The position numbers and the translations under genes were made by a program. From NCBI RefSeq assembly GCF_000211815.1, contig NZ_GL890970.1, positions 327,266 to 387,993 of the forward strand: a stretch of DNA of 60,728 bases, given 5' to 3'. This DNA is from Moorena producens 3L (GTDB lineage Bacteria; Cyanobacteriota; Cyanobacteriia; Cyanobacteriales; Coleofasciculaceae). The notes beneath the pieces are model-generated. The model was not told the DNA's origin and did no database searches. It saw only the letters and a program-made list of their open reading frames with translations. Numbering within the stretch: position 1 is the stretch's first letter; every line of letters begins with the position of its first letter. This document shows, in pieces, positions 17,480-26,432 of the stretch.

Positions 17480-18079
17480 CTAAACCACAACTGGGTCTAA
17501 ATGCTCGATGCGAGTACCTAAAACTTTGAGGAATTCTGCTAGCCACTGGGGATGAGCAGGCCAAGCAGGAGCTGTTACTAAATTACCGTCTACTATTGCT
17601 TGATCTACTGGGATGTCAGCATAGGTTCCACCAGCACGGGTAACATCGGGACCACAGGCTGGATAAGCGGAACATTTTTTACCCTGGATTACATCTGCTG
17701 CTGCCAACAATTGAGCACCATGACAAATTGCTGCGATTGGTTTGTTGGCTTGGGCAAAGTGCTGCACGATTTTGATCACATCTTGATTGAGGCGGATGTA
17801 TTCTGGTGCTCGCCCCCCTGGAATCACTAGGGCATCATAATCTTCAGGATTGATCCCATCAAAAGTGGCATTGAGAGTGAAGTTGTGACCAGGCTTCTCC
17901 GTGTAAGTCTGGTCTCCTTCAAAGTCATGAACCGCTGTGCGAACAATGTCCCCAGCTTTTTTGTCAGGACAGACAGCATCAACGGTATGTCCTACCATCT
18001 GCAACCCTTGGAACGGAACCATCACTTCGTAGTCTTCTACAAAGTCACCTACGAGCATTAAGATTTGCTTTCCGGCCAT
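17480..18079 (-). CDS. DJ-1/PfpI family protein
   Basis: The product of ~199 residues has the DJ-1/PfpI fold: Glu in GDFVEDYE, LVIPGGRAPEYIR, and the nucleophile elbow AICHGAQLL with the conserved Cys-His pair. Relatives are glyoxalase III/deglycase-like enzymes or stress chaperones; the specific role is unknown. I chose the internal ATG (MAGKQILML) because an AGGAG ribosome-binding sequence lies 7 bases upstream of it. An upstream in-frame start at 18121 would add 14 unlikely residues. Transcribed away from a heptamer-rich spacer. Confidence 0.9.
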   Translation of the reverse strand: MAGKQILMLVGDFVEDYEVMVPFQGLQMVGHTVDAVCPDKKAGDIVRTAVHDFEGDQTYTEKPGHNFTLNATFDGINPEDYDALVIPGGRAPEYIRLNQDVIKIVQHFAQANKPIAAICHGAQLLAAADVIQGKKCSAYPACGPDVTRAGGTYADIPVDQAIVDGNLVTAPAWPAHPQWLAEFLKVLGTRIEHLDPVVV

Positions 18080-18186
18080 GTTATTACTCCTGTGGTTTGA
18101 ATCGGAATAGCTCTTGACCAATCTTAATGTATCAAGGTTCTGACGTTGTTCGCGTAGCGTGGCCTTTTGGCCAAGGTTGTCTGTCA

Positions 18187-18353
18187 GAATGTAGAATGTA
18201 GAATGCAGAATGTAGAATGTAGAATGCAGAATGCAGAATGCAGAATGCAGAATGTAGAATTCTTAATTCTTAATTCTTAATTCTTAATTCTTAATTCTTA
18301 ATTCTTAATTCTTAATTCTTAATTCTTAATTCTTAATTCTACATTCTTAATTC
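18187..18353. repeat. Tandem AGAATGT/AGAATGC and TTCTTAA heptamers
   Basis: About ten AGAATGY units followed by about sixteen TTCTTAA units. This is the only notable content of the spacer between the DJ-1/PfpI gene and the first Rpn gene. Confidence 0.85.
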
Positions 18354-18365
18354 AAAAATTGGGAT

Positions 18366-19214
18366 TTAGTGCTCCAACCAAACCGCTAAATCTGTTACTG
18401 TCTCAAAATCCAACAACGCTTCACTCAATTCCTCCAATCGAGTAATCGATAATCCCTCAATCTGCTGTTGGAGCACAGGGTCAAGTAAACCTAACCTCAG
18501 GGTTAGCTGACGCATCACAATTAATACCGCTTCCTCCTGCTTTCCGCGCTGGAGTCCCTGCTGGAGTCCCTTTTGGACTCCCTTTTGGATAATATCTTGA
18601 TAGGTGACTGATTCTTCCATAACTTCCTCCCTTAACAATCGACGAACTAATTCTTGATCAAACCGCAAACCAGCCAGTACATCCACACAAGCTGCTAGGT
18701 TTCCCCGTAATGGTTTTTCTTCAATTTTATCCACATAGGCAACCACTTGCTCTAACAATTGATTAGGGTTATTGCTCCTGGCTAAAGTAGCCAAGGGTAA
18801 CAGAGCTCGATTGGCTAACAGTGGTAATGGGTCTTGCTCCCACAGACGAATGATTCGATAACGGTGCCAGGTGTTAGTATCCCTAAACTCGTTATTGAAT
18901 ACCATCTGTGATGTCGTAGACTTGAGAAAAATTACCACCTGCTCAATGGGACATCGGTACTTTCGTTGTAATCTGACCCAATAGTCCAACATTCGAAATG
19001 GTAGTGGTGGCTCGGATTGAGGTAGGGTTTGAAATTCTAGGTGCAGAATTTGGTTTGTACTTTGGAGTAGACTCAGAGCATCAGCTTGAATGGGTTCAGC
19101 ACTTAATTCGGTTTTAATTACCTGAATATCGCGAGGTTCTTCACCCAATAGCCAATGAAAAAATTCCGATGGGTATTCTTCTGCTAGGTATTTACAGATA
19201 TTATCGTAGGCCAA
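18366..19214 (-). CDS. Rpn-family PD-(D/E)XK nuclease with DUF4351, paralogue 1
   Basis: The 282-residue protein begins at a TTG (LAYDNICKYLAEEYPSEFF); no ATG lies in frame after the preceding stop. The N-terminal nuclease-like core has Glu/Asp positions in ELSAEPIQADALSLLQ and ILHLEFQT. A C-terminal DUF4351 segment (VLIVMRQLTLRLGLLDPVLQQQIEGL) follows a Lys/Gly/Gln-rich repeat linker (QKGVQKGLQQGLQRGKQ). Rpn proteins are recombination-promoting DNases in E. coli; in cyanobacteria they are abundant and uncharacterised. It is the last of three near-identical tandem paralogues. It differs from the next copy mainly at residues 100-115 and 145-165. Confidence 0.88.
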   Translation of the reverse strand: MAYDNICKYLAEEYPSEFFHWLLGEEPRDIQVIKTELSAEPIQADALSLLQSTNQILHLEFQTLPQSEPPLPFRMLDYWVRLQRKYRCPIEQVVIFLKSTTSQMVFNNEFRDTNTWHRYRIIRLWEQDPLPLLANRALLPLATLARSNNPNQLLEQVVAYVDKIEEKPLRGNLAACVDVLAGLRFDQELVRRLLREEVMEESVTYQDIIQKGVQKGLQQGLQRGKQEEAVLIVMRQLTLRLGLLDPVLQQQIEGLSITRLEELSEALLDFETVTDLAVWLEH

Positions 19215-19347
19215 GGCAAATTGTTCACAAATGTTTGACTATTTCAGACAGTGTAGTGAATCCCATCTAAAAAATTGATCGCACCTGGATCTTGTTTATG
19301 GAGTCAAGCTATGATACCCCAGCACTAATGATTTAGATAAGATCTAA

Positions 19348-19374
19348 AAAAGACCTGATTAGATCAGGTCTTTT
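19348..19374 (-). terminator. Intrinsic terminator after paralogue 2
   Basis: A 12-bp perfect stem (AAAAGACCTGAT/ATCAGGTCTTTT, loop TAG) followed on the minus strand by T-rich sequence lies 50-75 bp past the stop codon of the upstream Rpn gene. The same structure recurs in the next spacer. Confidence 0.8.
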
Positions 19375-19423
19375 CAAAATCATCTTCCCACCAAAAATCC
19401 TGGTGAACACTAACAGTTCAATA

Positions 19424-20275
19424 TCAGCCGTGCTCCAACCAAACCGCTAAATCTGTTACTGTCTTAAAATCCAACAACGCTTCACTCAATTCCTCTAATC
19501 GAGTAATCGATAATCCCTCAATCTGCTGTTGGAGTACAGGGTCAAGTAAACCTAACCTCAGGGTTAGCAAACGCATCACAATTAATACCGCTTCCTCCTG
19601 CTTTCCGCGCTGGAGTCCCTGCTGGAGTCCCTTTTGGACTCCCTTTTGGATAATATCTTGATAGGTGACTGATTCTTCCATAACTTCCTCCCTTAACAAT
19701 CGACGAACTAATTCTTGATCAAACCGCAAACCAGCCAGTACATCCACACAAGCTGCTAGGTTTCCCCGTAATGGTTTTTCTTCAATGTTATCCACTTGAG
19801 CAACGACTTGCTCTAACAATCCTAGGGGCTGATTACTCCTGGCTAAAGTGGCCAAGGGTAACAAAGCCCGATTGGCTAACAGCGGTAATGGGTCTTGCTC
19901 CCACAAGCGAATTACTCTATAACTATGCCAGGTGTTAGTATCCCTAAACTCATTAGTAAATACCAGATCTGAGGTCGTAGACTTTAGAAAAATCACCACC
20001 TGGTCAATCCGACATCGGTATTTCCGTTGTAGTCTGACCCAGTAGTCCAACATCCGAAATGGTAGTGGTGGCTCAGATTGGGGTAGGGTTTGAAATTCTA
20101 GGTGCAGAATTTGGTTAGTACTTTGGAGTACACTCAGAGCATCAGCTTGAATGGGTTCAGCACTTAATTCGGTTTTAATTACCTGAATATCGCGAGGTTC
20201 TTCACCCAATACCCACTGAAAAAACTCTGATGGGTATTCTTCTGCTAAGTATTTACAGATATTATCGTAAGCCAA
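19424..20275 (-). CDS. Rpn-family PD-(D/E)XK nuclease with DUF4351, paralogue 2
   Basis: The 283-residue protein is nearly identical to its neighbours, with the same TTG start context and the same nuclease core (ELSAEPIQADALSVLQ, ILHLEFQTLPQ) and DUF4351 tail. It differs at scattered positions (for example YRCRIDQVV and RLWEQDPLPLL) and carries the full QKGVQKGLQQGLQRGKQ linker. It has its own terminator and spacer, so each paralogue appears to be transcribed as a separate unit. Compared with the other spacers, its upstream spacer contains an extra 52-bp hairpin element. Confidence 0.88.
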   Translation of the reverse strand: MAYDNICKYLAEEYPSEFFQWVLGEEPRDIQVIKTELSAEPIQADALSVLQSTNQILHLEFQTLPQSEPPLPFRMLDYWVRLQRKYRCRIDQVVIFLKSTTSDLVFTNEFRDTNTWHSYRVIRLWEQDPLPLLANRALLPLATLARSNQPLGLLEQVVAQVDNIEEKPLRGNLAACVDVLAGLRFDQELVRRLLREEVMEESVTYQDIIQKGVQKGLQQGLQRGKQEEAVLIVMRLLTLRLGLLDPVLQQQIEGLSITRLEELSEALLDFKTVTDLAVWLEHG

Positions 20276-20308
20276 GGCAAATTGTTCAAATTTAATACTA
20301 TCTCAGAC

Positions 20309-20360
20309 AGCGATGCAGCGCGGTCTTGGGGGTTTCCCCCATGAGCGACTGCATCAAGAC
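20309..20360 (+). mobile_element. 52-bp AGCGATGCAG hairpin element with empty-site paralogues
   Basis: Begins AGCGATGCAG and ends GCATCAAGAC, with a GGGGG/CCCCC stem. The homologous spacers upstream of paralogues 1 and 3 read CAGACAGTGTAG and CAGATAGTGTAG without it, so the insertion is exact and leaves no target duplication. Confidence 0.9.
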
Positions 20361-20460
20361 AGTGTAGTGAATCCCAGTTAAAAAATTGATCGCACCTGGA
20401 TCTTGTTTATGGAGTCAAGCTATGATACCCCAGCACTAATGATTTAGATAAGATCTAAAA

Positions 20461-20483
20461 AAGACCTGATTAGATCAGGTCTT
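20461..20483 (-). terminator. Intrinsic terminator after paralogue 3
   Basis: A 10-bp stem (AAGACCTGAT/ATCAGGTCTT) followed on the minus strand by T residues; homologous to the structure at 19348-19374. Confidence 0.8.
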
Positions 20484-20534
20484 ATCAAAATCATCTTCCC
20501 ACCAAAAATCCTGGTGAACACTAACAGTTCAATG

Positions 20535-21374
20535 TCAGCCGTGCTCCAACCAAACCGCTAAATCCGTTGCTGTCTCAAAATTCAACAACGCTTCACTCAA
20601 TTCCTCCAATTGAGTAATGGATAATCCCTCAATCTGCTGTTGGAGCACAGGGTCAATTAAACCTAACTTCAGGGTTAGTAAACGCATCACAATTAATACC
20701 GCTTCCTCCTGCTTTCCGCGCTGGAGTCCCTTTTCGACTCCCTTTTGGATAATATCTTGATAGGTGACTGATTCTTCCATAACTTCCTCCCTTAACAATC
20801 GACGAACTAAATCTTGATCAAACCGTAAACCAGCCAACACATCCACACAGGCCGCTAGGTTTCCCCGTAATGGTTTTTCTTCAATTCTATCCACTTGAGC
20901 AACCACTTGCTCTAACAATCCTAGGGGCTGATTACTCCTGGCTAAAGTGGCCAAGGGTAACAAAGCCCGATTGGCTAACAGTGGTTGAGGGTCTTGTTCC
21001 CACAGACGAATTACTCGATAACGGTGCCAGGTGTTAGTATCCCTAAACTCGTTCGTGAATACCAGATCTGAGGTTGTAGACTTGAGAAAAATCACTACCT
21101 GGTCAATCGGACATCGGTATTTCCGTTGTAGTCTGACCCAATAGTCTAACATCCGAAATGGTAGTGGTGGGTCGGATTGGGGTAGGGTTTGAAATTCTAG
21201 GTGCAGAATTTGGTTAGTACTTTGGAGTACACTCAGAGCATCAGCTTGAATGGGTTCAGCACTTAATTCGGTTTTAAGTACCTGAATATCGCGAGGTTCT
21301 TCACCCAATAGCCAATGAAAAAACTCCGATGGGTATTCTTCTGCTAAGTATTTACAGATATTATCGTAGGCCAA
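20535..21374 (-). CDS. Rpn-family PD-(D/E)XK nuclease with DUF4351, paralogue 3
   Basis: The 279-residue protein is the most upstream of the tandem trio. It has the TTG start and nuclease core of the others. Its linker is shorter (QKGVEKGLQRGKQ), lacking one LQQGLQ unit; such length change is typical of slippage in this repeat. The C-terminal DUF4351 reads LTLKLGLIDPVLQQQIEGL. Upstream and downstream spacers are homologous to those of the other two copies, so whole gene-plus-spacer units were duplicated. Function as in the other copies is inferred from family only. Confidence 0.88.
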   Translation of the reverse strand: MAYDNICKYLAEEYPSEFFHWLLGEEPRDIQVLKTELSAEPIQADALSVLQSTNQILHLEFQTLPQSDPPLPFRMLDYWVRLQRKYRCPIDQVVIFLKSTTSDLVFTNEFRDTNTWHRYRVIRLWEQDPQPLLANRALLPLATLARSNQPLGLLEQVVAQVDRIEEKPLRGNLAACVDVLAGLRFDQDLVRRLLREEVMEESVTYQDIIQKGVEKGLQRGKQEEAVLIVMRLLTLKLGLIDPVLQQQIEGLSITQLEELSEALLNFETATDLAVWLEHG

Positions 21375-21488
21375 GGCAACTTTTTCACAAATGTTTGACT
21401 ATCTCAGATAGTGTAGTGAATCCGAGCAAAAAAATTGATCGCACCTGGATCTTGTTTATGGAGTCAAGCTATGATATAGCCCTTGATT

Positions 21489-22415
21489 TTAGTTAGAGTT
21501 ATCTTGGAGCCAGTTGAGTAAGTCTTCACTGGTTTTAAAATCCCAGATGGCTTCTGATAAACCCTCTAGCTCTTGATTCGTCAAAGCTTCGATTAATGCG
21601 ATATCATTACTGGTTAGTTTGCCAAAACGGCGCTCAAGCTGTCGCAATATTACCCTTCTTTCCCCTTCTTCTCGTCCCTGTATTATTCCCTGTTCTATTC
21701 CTTCCCGTTGAGCTAGACTCAATGCACCTCGCGTGTCCTCCAACACCATCTCCTGCTTGCGGAGTTTTTCCAATTCTGACACACTCAACCCCGCTTGATT
21801 GGCTATAGTTAACGCTTTTTCTAGCTGTGGTATTTCCCTGAGATTATCAGGAATAATTTCTAAGCTGGGCGCTTCTTTGATAAAATATATCCACTTATCT
21901 ATCACACTTTCTAACTCTTCCAGTTGTTTATTAAATTTGGGAAGTTCTACAAACACCAGCTTTAATTCATTTTCCTGATAAGCGAAGTGCTCTTCTTTTT
22001 CTTGAAAGTAAAAACAGCTAATTACTTTCTCGGTTGATGGGAATAACTTAAAATCCGTGATGGTTAACGCAATGACTGGATTGAGATCGAAATATCCTTG
22101 TCCCGATTTTAGTTGATTACCATAGGTTTTGCACAAGTTATAGACCACTCGCTTCTCGAAAGCCTCTACATTCCAGATTTGCATTTCAATCAGCACAGTT
22201 GTTTGATCCTCTAATACTGCCTTAATGTCTAGATAAGTGTCTTTTAACTCCACTACATCCCCGGCACTGTAGGGGTCAAGGATTTCTAAATCCTGGATTA
22301 CCGACTCCCCAGAGTAGATCATGGCATTAAGGAAGGAAATCAGAATATCCTTACTTTGATCTGAGCCAAAGATTTTCTTGAAAGCAAAGTCAGTTTTGGG
22401 ACTAATGAATCTCAT
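21489..22415 (-). CDS. Rpn/PDDEXK_2-family nuclease, distinct subfamily
   Basis: The 308-residue protein starts MRFISPKTDFAFKKIFG, the hallmark of the PDDEXK_2/Rpn transposase-like family. Catalytic-type residues appear in DTYLDIKAVLEDQTTVLIEMQIW (Asp and the E-x-Q motif). The C-terminal part has the low-complexity ALSLAQREGIEQGIIQGREEGERR linker and an RFGKLTSNDIALIEAL tail. It is only distantly related to the three tandem copies downstream, so this is an independent family member placed beside them. ATG start, single gene, 114 bp upstream of paralogue 3. Confidence 0.88.
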   Translation of the reverse strand: MRFISPKTDFAFKKIFGSDQSKDILISFLNAMIYSGESVIQDLEILDPYSAGDVVELKDTYLDIKAVLEDQTTVLIEMQIWNVEAFEKRVVYNLCKTYGNQLKSGQGYFDLNPVIALTITDFKLFPSTEKVISCFYFQEKEEHFAYQENELKLVFVELPKFNKQLEELESVIDKWIYFIKEAPSLEIIPDNLREIPQLEKALTIANQAGLSVSELEKLRKQEMVLEDTRGALSLAQREGIEQGIIQGREEGERRVILRQLERRFGKLTSNDIALIEALTNQELEGLSEAIWDFKTSEDLLNWLQDNSN

Positions 22416-22552
22416 GGTTTTACCAGTTTACGAGGTAGAGTGGTTAATCAATGTCTTTCCTAGGGAATCTCACGGACATCGTTTCATTCATCATCCTAGC
22501 AAAATCCGTTGATATTCTAGTGTATAACCGGTGAGCATTTATCTAAGCTTAA

Positions 22553-22604
22553 AGCGATGCAGTTGGCCAAAGGGGGTTTCCCCCACTCGCTATTGCATCA
22601 AGAC
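22553..22604 (+). mobile_element. 52-bp AGCGATGCAG hairpin element between Rpn gene and recQ
   Basis: AGCGATGCAG...TTGCATCAAGAC, the same length and ends as the copy at 20309-20360 but with a different inner sequence (GTTGGCCAAAGGGGG/CCCCCACTCGCTAT). It lies 38 bp before the helicase start codon, so it may become part of that mRNA leader. Confidence 0.85.
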
Positions 22605-22642
22605 AAGGAATCAACGGAAGGAATCAACGGGAGTGAAGCAGG

Positions 22643-24145
22643 ATGGTTGTTAAAAATAGTAGTAAAAATACTAGCAATAATACTAATACTAATCAATCCA
22701 GTAATAATCAATGGGATGATGTTCGTGCAGCGTTGAAACAATTCTGGGGTTACGAGGATTTTCGACCCCCCCAAGGTGAAATTATTCGGATGATTTTAGA
22801 ACAACGGGATGCTTTAATTATTTTGCCTACTGGTGGTGGTAAGTCGATTTGTTTTCAACTACCAGCGTTACTACAAACTGGATTAACATTAGTGATTTCT
22901 CCACTGGTAGCATTGATGGAAAATCAGGTGCAGGAATTGCGCGATCGCAAATTACCTGCTGCTCTGTTACATAGTGAATTACCTCGCTACCAACGGCAAC
23001 AAACCCTTCAAGCTCTAGAAAAGCAGCAACTGCGATTGCTCTACTTATCCCCAGAAACCCTACTCAGTGCAGCAGTGTGGAAACGGTTGTGTCAGCCACA
23101 GCTTCAGATTAATGGATTGATTTTAGATGAAGCCCATTGTTTGGTTCAATGGGGTGATACCTTTAGACCTGCTTATCGCCGTTTGGGAGCAGTAAGACCA
23201 GCACTTCTCAAGTGTAAGCCCAAGGGAACAAAAATTGCGATCGCATCCTTTACTGCTACCGCTGACCCCAAGGCTCAACAAACCATCCGCAAAGTCTTGC
23301 AACTGCAACAACCCCAAACATTTTTAATTAGCCCCTATCGAGACAATCTTAACCTCCAGGTGCAAACCGTCTGGACTCCCAAAGGACGTCGCCAACGAGT
23401 ATTGAACTATATTAAAGCCAGACCTAAACAAGCTGGTTTAGTCTATGTGCGTTCCCGAAAAGATAGTGAAGTGTTAGCGCAATGGTTTACTTCCTTGGGA
23501 TATTCCACCGCAGCTTACCACGCTGGCTTGGGTGCTCAGGAGCGTCGGAAAATTGAAGCCAGCTGGATTAGTGGTCAGACCCAATTTGTGGTGTGTACCT
23601 GTGCCTTTGGCATGGGGATTAATAAGCCAGATGTACGCTGGGTGGTGCATTTCCAAGCACCTTTACTCTTATCGGAATATATTCAGGAAGTAGGTCGTGG
23701 CGGCAGGGATGGTAAACCAGCGGATGCTTTGACCTTAGTCAGTGAACCAACGGGATGGTTCAATCCAGAGGATAAGCAACGACAAGAATTTTTTTCCCAT
23801 CAAATGCGATCGCAATACCAACAGGCTCAACAGTTAGCAAAGCAATTACCAGCCCAGGGAGAAGTAGCCAAAGTAGCCAAAGAGTTTCCCAATGGTGCCA
23901 TAGCCTTAGCACTCCTCGATAGTGCTGGTCAACTAGAATGGATTGATCCATTCCATTACCGGCAACACCGGTCTCAAAAATCTTCCTCCCTAGCACAGGT
24001 TAGTAATATCCAACAGCAAGCCCAGTCTCAGATGAATCAATACCTGAAAACTCGCCAGTGTCGTTGGCAATTTTTACTAAAGGCATTTGGTTTTACTCAG
24101 GAAGCAGTTGGCTTTAGATGCGATCGCTGTGATAATTGCTCATAG
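22643..24145 (+). CDS. recQ: RecQ-family ATP-dependent DNA helicase
   Basis: The 500-residue helicase has the RecQ motifs in order: zero motif FWGYEDFRPPQGEIIRMI, Walker A ILPTGGGKS (about 59-67), DEAH box ILDEAHCLVQWGDTFRPAY (about 162), motif III SFTATADP, motif V FGMGINKPDVRWVVH, and motif VI QEVGRGGRDGKPADAL. The C-terminus ends in a short Cys cluster (FRCDRCDNCS), a reduced zinc region; no winged-helix or HRDC domain is evident. It is therefore a short cyanobacterial-type RecQ unwinding 3'-5' in repair or recombination. The first ~20 residues are Asn/Ser-rich. A GGAG sequence lies ~10 bases before the ATG. Confidence 0.92.
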   Translation: MVVKNSSKNTSNNTNTNQSSNNQWDDVRAALKQFWGYEDFRPPQGEIIRMILEQRDALIILPTGGGKSICFQLPALLQTGLTLVISPLVALMENQVQELRDRKLPAALLHSELPRYQRQQTLQALEKQQLRLLYLSPETLLSAAVWKRLCQPQLQINGLILDEAHCLVQWGDTFRPAYRRLGAVRPALLKCKPKGTKIAIASFTATADPKAQQTIRKVLQLQQPQTFLISPYRDNLNLQVQTVWTPKGRRQRVLNYIKARPKQAGLVYVRSRKDSEVLAQWFTSLGYSTAAYHAGLGAQERRKIEASWISGQTQFVVCTCAFGMGINKPDVRWVVHFQAPLLLSEYIQEVGRGGRDGKPADALTLVSEPTGWFNPEDKQRQEFFSHQMRSQYQQAQQLAKQLPAQGEVAKVAKEFPNGAIALALLDSAGQLEWIDPFHYRQHRSQKSSSLAQVSNIQQQAQSQMNQYLKTRQCRWQFLLKAFGFTQEAVGFRCDRCDNCS

Positions 24146-24168
24146 CATTTATCACAGGGAGTAGGGAG

Positions 24169-24214
24169 CGGTGCGACCCAAGGGCGATTTACTCGCCCTA
24201 GGAGGCGCGCACCG
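24169..24214. repeat. GGTGCGACCC...GCGCACC hairpin element
   Basis: CGGTGCGACCC and GGCGCGCACCG are inverted, enclosing an inner GGGCGA/TCGCCC stem. It is embedded in GGGAGTA repeats just after the recQ stop. Same family as 50670-50715 and the pieces nested in 48971-49264 and 58839-58938. Confidence 0.7.
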
Positions 24215-24337
24215 TAGGGAGTAGGGAGAGCTGCGACCGGTGGAATAGGCATCTTGCCTGTCCCTTGATCTCTTGGGTCGGGCAGGATGCCCACTCTACT
24301 CCTATTCATTCAAAGACTGACACAGCTTATTCAATTT

Positions 24338-24867
24338 TTATTGTTGAGATTCCTGTAATTCTTTTAAATAATTATTTAGTTTCAACAGACTATATATTCC
24401 TAATGCTGTACCAATTGGTAAACTCAACAGATTCACACATGCCGCAATCCAGTTAGCAGTATTTGGCTTGGCTCGCTGATAGAAGAATCCTGCCATTATA
24501 TTAACAATTCCAAACCCAAGTAGAAATATATGCATGGCGATAGTGAAGAAAATTATCCAAGTATCACATGCATCTCCTCGGAAAGGTTCATTAATACATA
24601 ATGAAGGACGCATCTGGATTATATATCTCGAAAAATCGAAATATATACGAAATACGAACAATCCAAAGAAGAAATAAATGCCGCCCCAAATATAGCGATG
24701 CAGCGCGGTCTTGGGGAGGCAGTGCGGTCTTGGGGAGGCAGCGCGGTCTTGGGGGTTTCCCCCATGAGCGACTGCCGTGGTTCCCCCCATGAGCAACTGC
24801 CGTGGTTTCCCCCATGAGCGACTGCATCAAGACAGTGAAAGATACTGAGCCACTTGAAACGTTTCAT
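24338..24867 (-). pseudogene. Small multi-span membrane protein gene split by a nested hairpin element
   Basis: Deleting 24694-24833 (140 bp) restores a single frame that starts MKRFKWLSIFHYIWGGIYFF and continues for 129 residues with about three hydrophobic segments (FFGLFVFRIYF, IIFFTIAMHIFLLGFGIVNIMAG, IAACVNLLSLPIGTALGIYSLL). The family is not recognised. With the element in place, the original start leads to a repeat-encoded peptide. A start inside the element could still give a 152-residue product whose first ~35 residues are element-encoded. The gene is therefore broken, or has an exchanged N-terminus. Confidence 0.8.
24694..24833 (+). mobile_element. 140-bp triple-nested AGCGATGCAG element
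   Basis: The outer ends are AGCGATGCAG and GCATCAAGAC. The left arm holds three GCGGTCTTGGGG units and the right arm three CCCCCATGAG units in mirror order, as if two further copies had inserted into the loop of the first. Confidence 0.85.
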
Positions 24868-25532
24868 AGAGTGCTCTCCATTTCTGGTTTAACTCCCACT
24901 ACTCAAATCTAGCTTGGTGATTGACTGACAAAACTCCTAAAACTATTGATTTTACTTAGGGAGCGGTGCAGCGGTAGAGAAACCCAACAAAACCGCCAGG
25001 ATTGGGTTTCACTATGTTTCACCCAAGTAACCAAGCAAGATTTGTCAGTCAAGCAGGCGCTTCTTGAGATACCACTAGATTTTTCCACTAGATTTTTGGC
25101 ACCTAGCTATGAAGGTTATTATTCTAGTCTACCTTAAACGTAATATCAAAGGTATGCGATCGCTCAGGCTAAGACTTATTTTTTACAATTTACAAGACGA
25201 TCAAGGGATGACCGGACAGGGGATGTTAACTTAGCACGACCAAGTCTGGGCAGATCAGAAACACTAAAGAGGTGATGGTCAGATCATCTACAGAAGAGAG
25301 GTGGGTGCATCTCATATTTGAAAATTTTGCGTAGGGTGTGTTAGGGGAGCCTTCATTTTTCGCCTCGTAGTCAGGGTTTGGATAGCCCGCCCCGTAACGC
25401 ACCACCGTGTCAAACAGCAAAAATGAGATGCACCCAGAGAGGTTGACCAGGTTGTGGTTCACTAGTGAAGTCCATGTAAGCACGAAACAGCTGGGTTAAT
25501 CATGGCGCAACTCCACTCTAATGATCAAAACT
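24868..25532. other. Gene-poor spacer with one GTAGGGTGTGTTA hairpin repeat
   Basis: Apart from a repeat at about 25332-25403 (GTAGGGTGTGTTA...CGTAACGCACC, related to 31374-31451 and 32700-32779) I see no supported gene. The short open frames on both strands have no recognisable content. Confidence 0.5.
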
Positions 25533-26432
25533 TTAATTCAAAAAGAGACAATCTTGTTGTCGTTGGCTTAAACCGCTGGCAATGGCTTGCAAGTGTTTTT
25601 GAGAGTAGTTTATTCTCTCAAAGGTTGTGATCGGTCGTCTAGAGGTGTAGGCGAAAGTAATTGAGTATCGGTCTGATGCAGTAGGTGGTTTCAGACGGTG
25701 GAAAATGTTGCGTGTGTCAGTAAAAATTACTGTGCCGTAGGCTCCTGTGCAAGGGTTACTGGTAAATTTAGACGCAACCCTTGCCATGTATTTATCTGAG
25801 ACTAAACCAGAATAGTAATAATTGTAGTTCAGGGCTTCAGCTAATGATGAGGTTAAATTTCTGGGAATATATTCAAAAGGGCCACCATCTAACCCCACAT
25901 CATTCAAGTAGATAATGATTTTAACCATGCGATAGTCTTCTGGATCTACGTGCCATTGCCTGACATTTACTGGTTTACTATCGGCAATATTCCTTTGAAA
26001 GATTAGACCAGCTAATAACACTGGAAGACCAAGGTAATTTTCTACAATATCAAGCAATCGTTCGTTAAGTCCCCACTTCAAAATTTGTGGGTAATTAATT
26101 AGCTCGTTGCGATAGGTTATAGAAGACTCAATTTTCGGTATCGGCAATGCCCGTAATTTGCTTAAAATATCCTCCGCACTATCTCTCAGTTTATTAGAGG
26201 AAATTGCTAACTCTTCTAAAGAAGTAATAAACGTTCCTTCTCTCTTTAGAGAATTCAACAATGGTAAATCTACTGGTGCTAGGGTAGGTAGGGAATTAGA
26301 ATGGTTTTCTAGTCTGATTAGATAGTTGCCATAGGATAACTTATGGAGTATCGGTATTCGGAAAAACTCTCTTTTCATTTTTGACGGTATACGTTTGGTC
26401 TTCATGGCAAAATAATTAGAGCTAAAAATCAT
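25533..26432 (-). CDS. Phytanoyl-CoA-dioxygenase-like 2OG-Fe(II) oxygenase
   Basis: The 299-residue protein shows the 2-oxoglutarate/Fe(II) facial triad: His-x-Asp in RQWHVDPEDYRMVKIIIYLNDV, and the distal His in NIFHRLKPP, followed by the 2OG-binding Arg in DRYSITFAYTSRR. GGPFEYIPRN between them is typical of the PhyH superfamily, which hydroxylates small molecules or amino-acid side chains in secondary metabolism. The N-terminal ~110 residues are not conserved in an obvious way. It stands alone, with no biosynthetic cluster around it, so the substrate is unknown. AT-rich upstream region. Confidence 0.82.
   Translation of the reverse strand: MIFSSNYFAMKTKRIPSKMKREFFRIPILHKLSYGNYLIRLENHSNSLPTLAPVDLPLLNSLKREGTFITSLEELAISSNKLRDSAEDILSKLRALPIPKIESSITYRNELINYPQILKWGLNERLLDIVENYLGLPVLLAGLIFQRNIADSKPVNVRQWHVDPEDYRMVKIIIYLNDVGLDGGPFEYIPRNLTSSLAEALNYNYYYSGLVSDKYMARVASKFTSNPCTGAYGTVIFTDTRNIFHRLKPPTASDRYSITFAYTSRRPITTFERINYSQKHLQAIASGLSQRQQDCLFLN

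Noticed and set aside
25226..25483. 85-residue minus-strand ORF
   Set aside because: Overlaps a GTGCGTTA hairpin repeat, and no recognisable protein features are seen.
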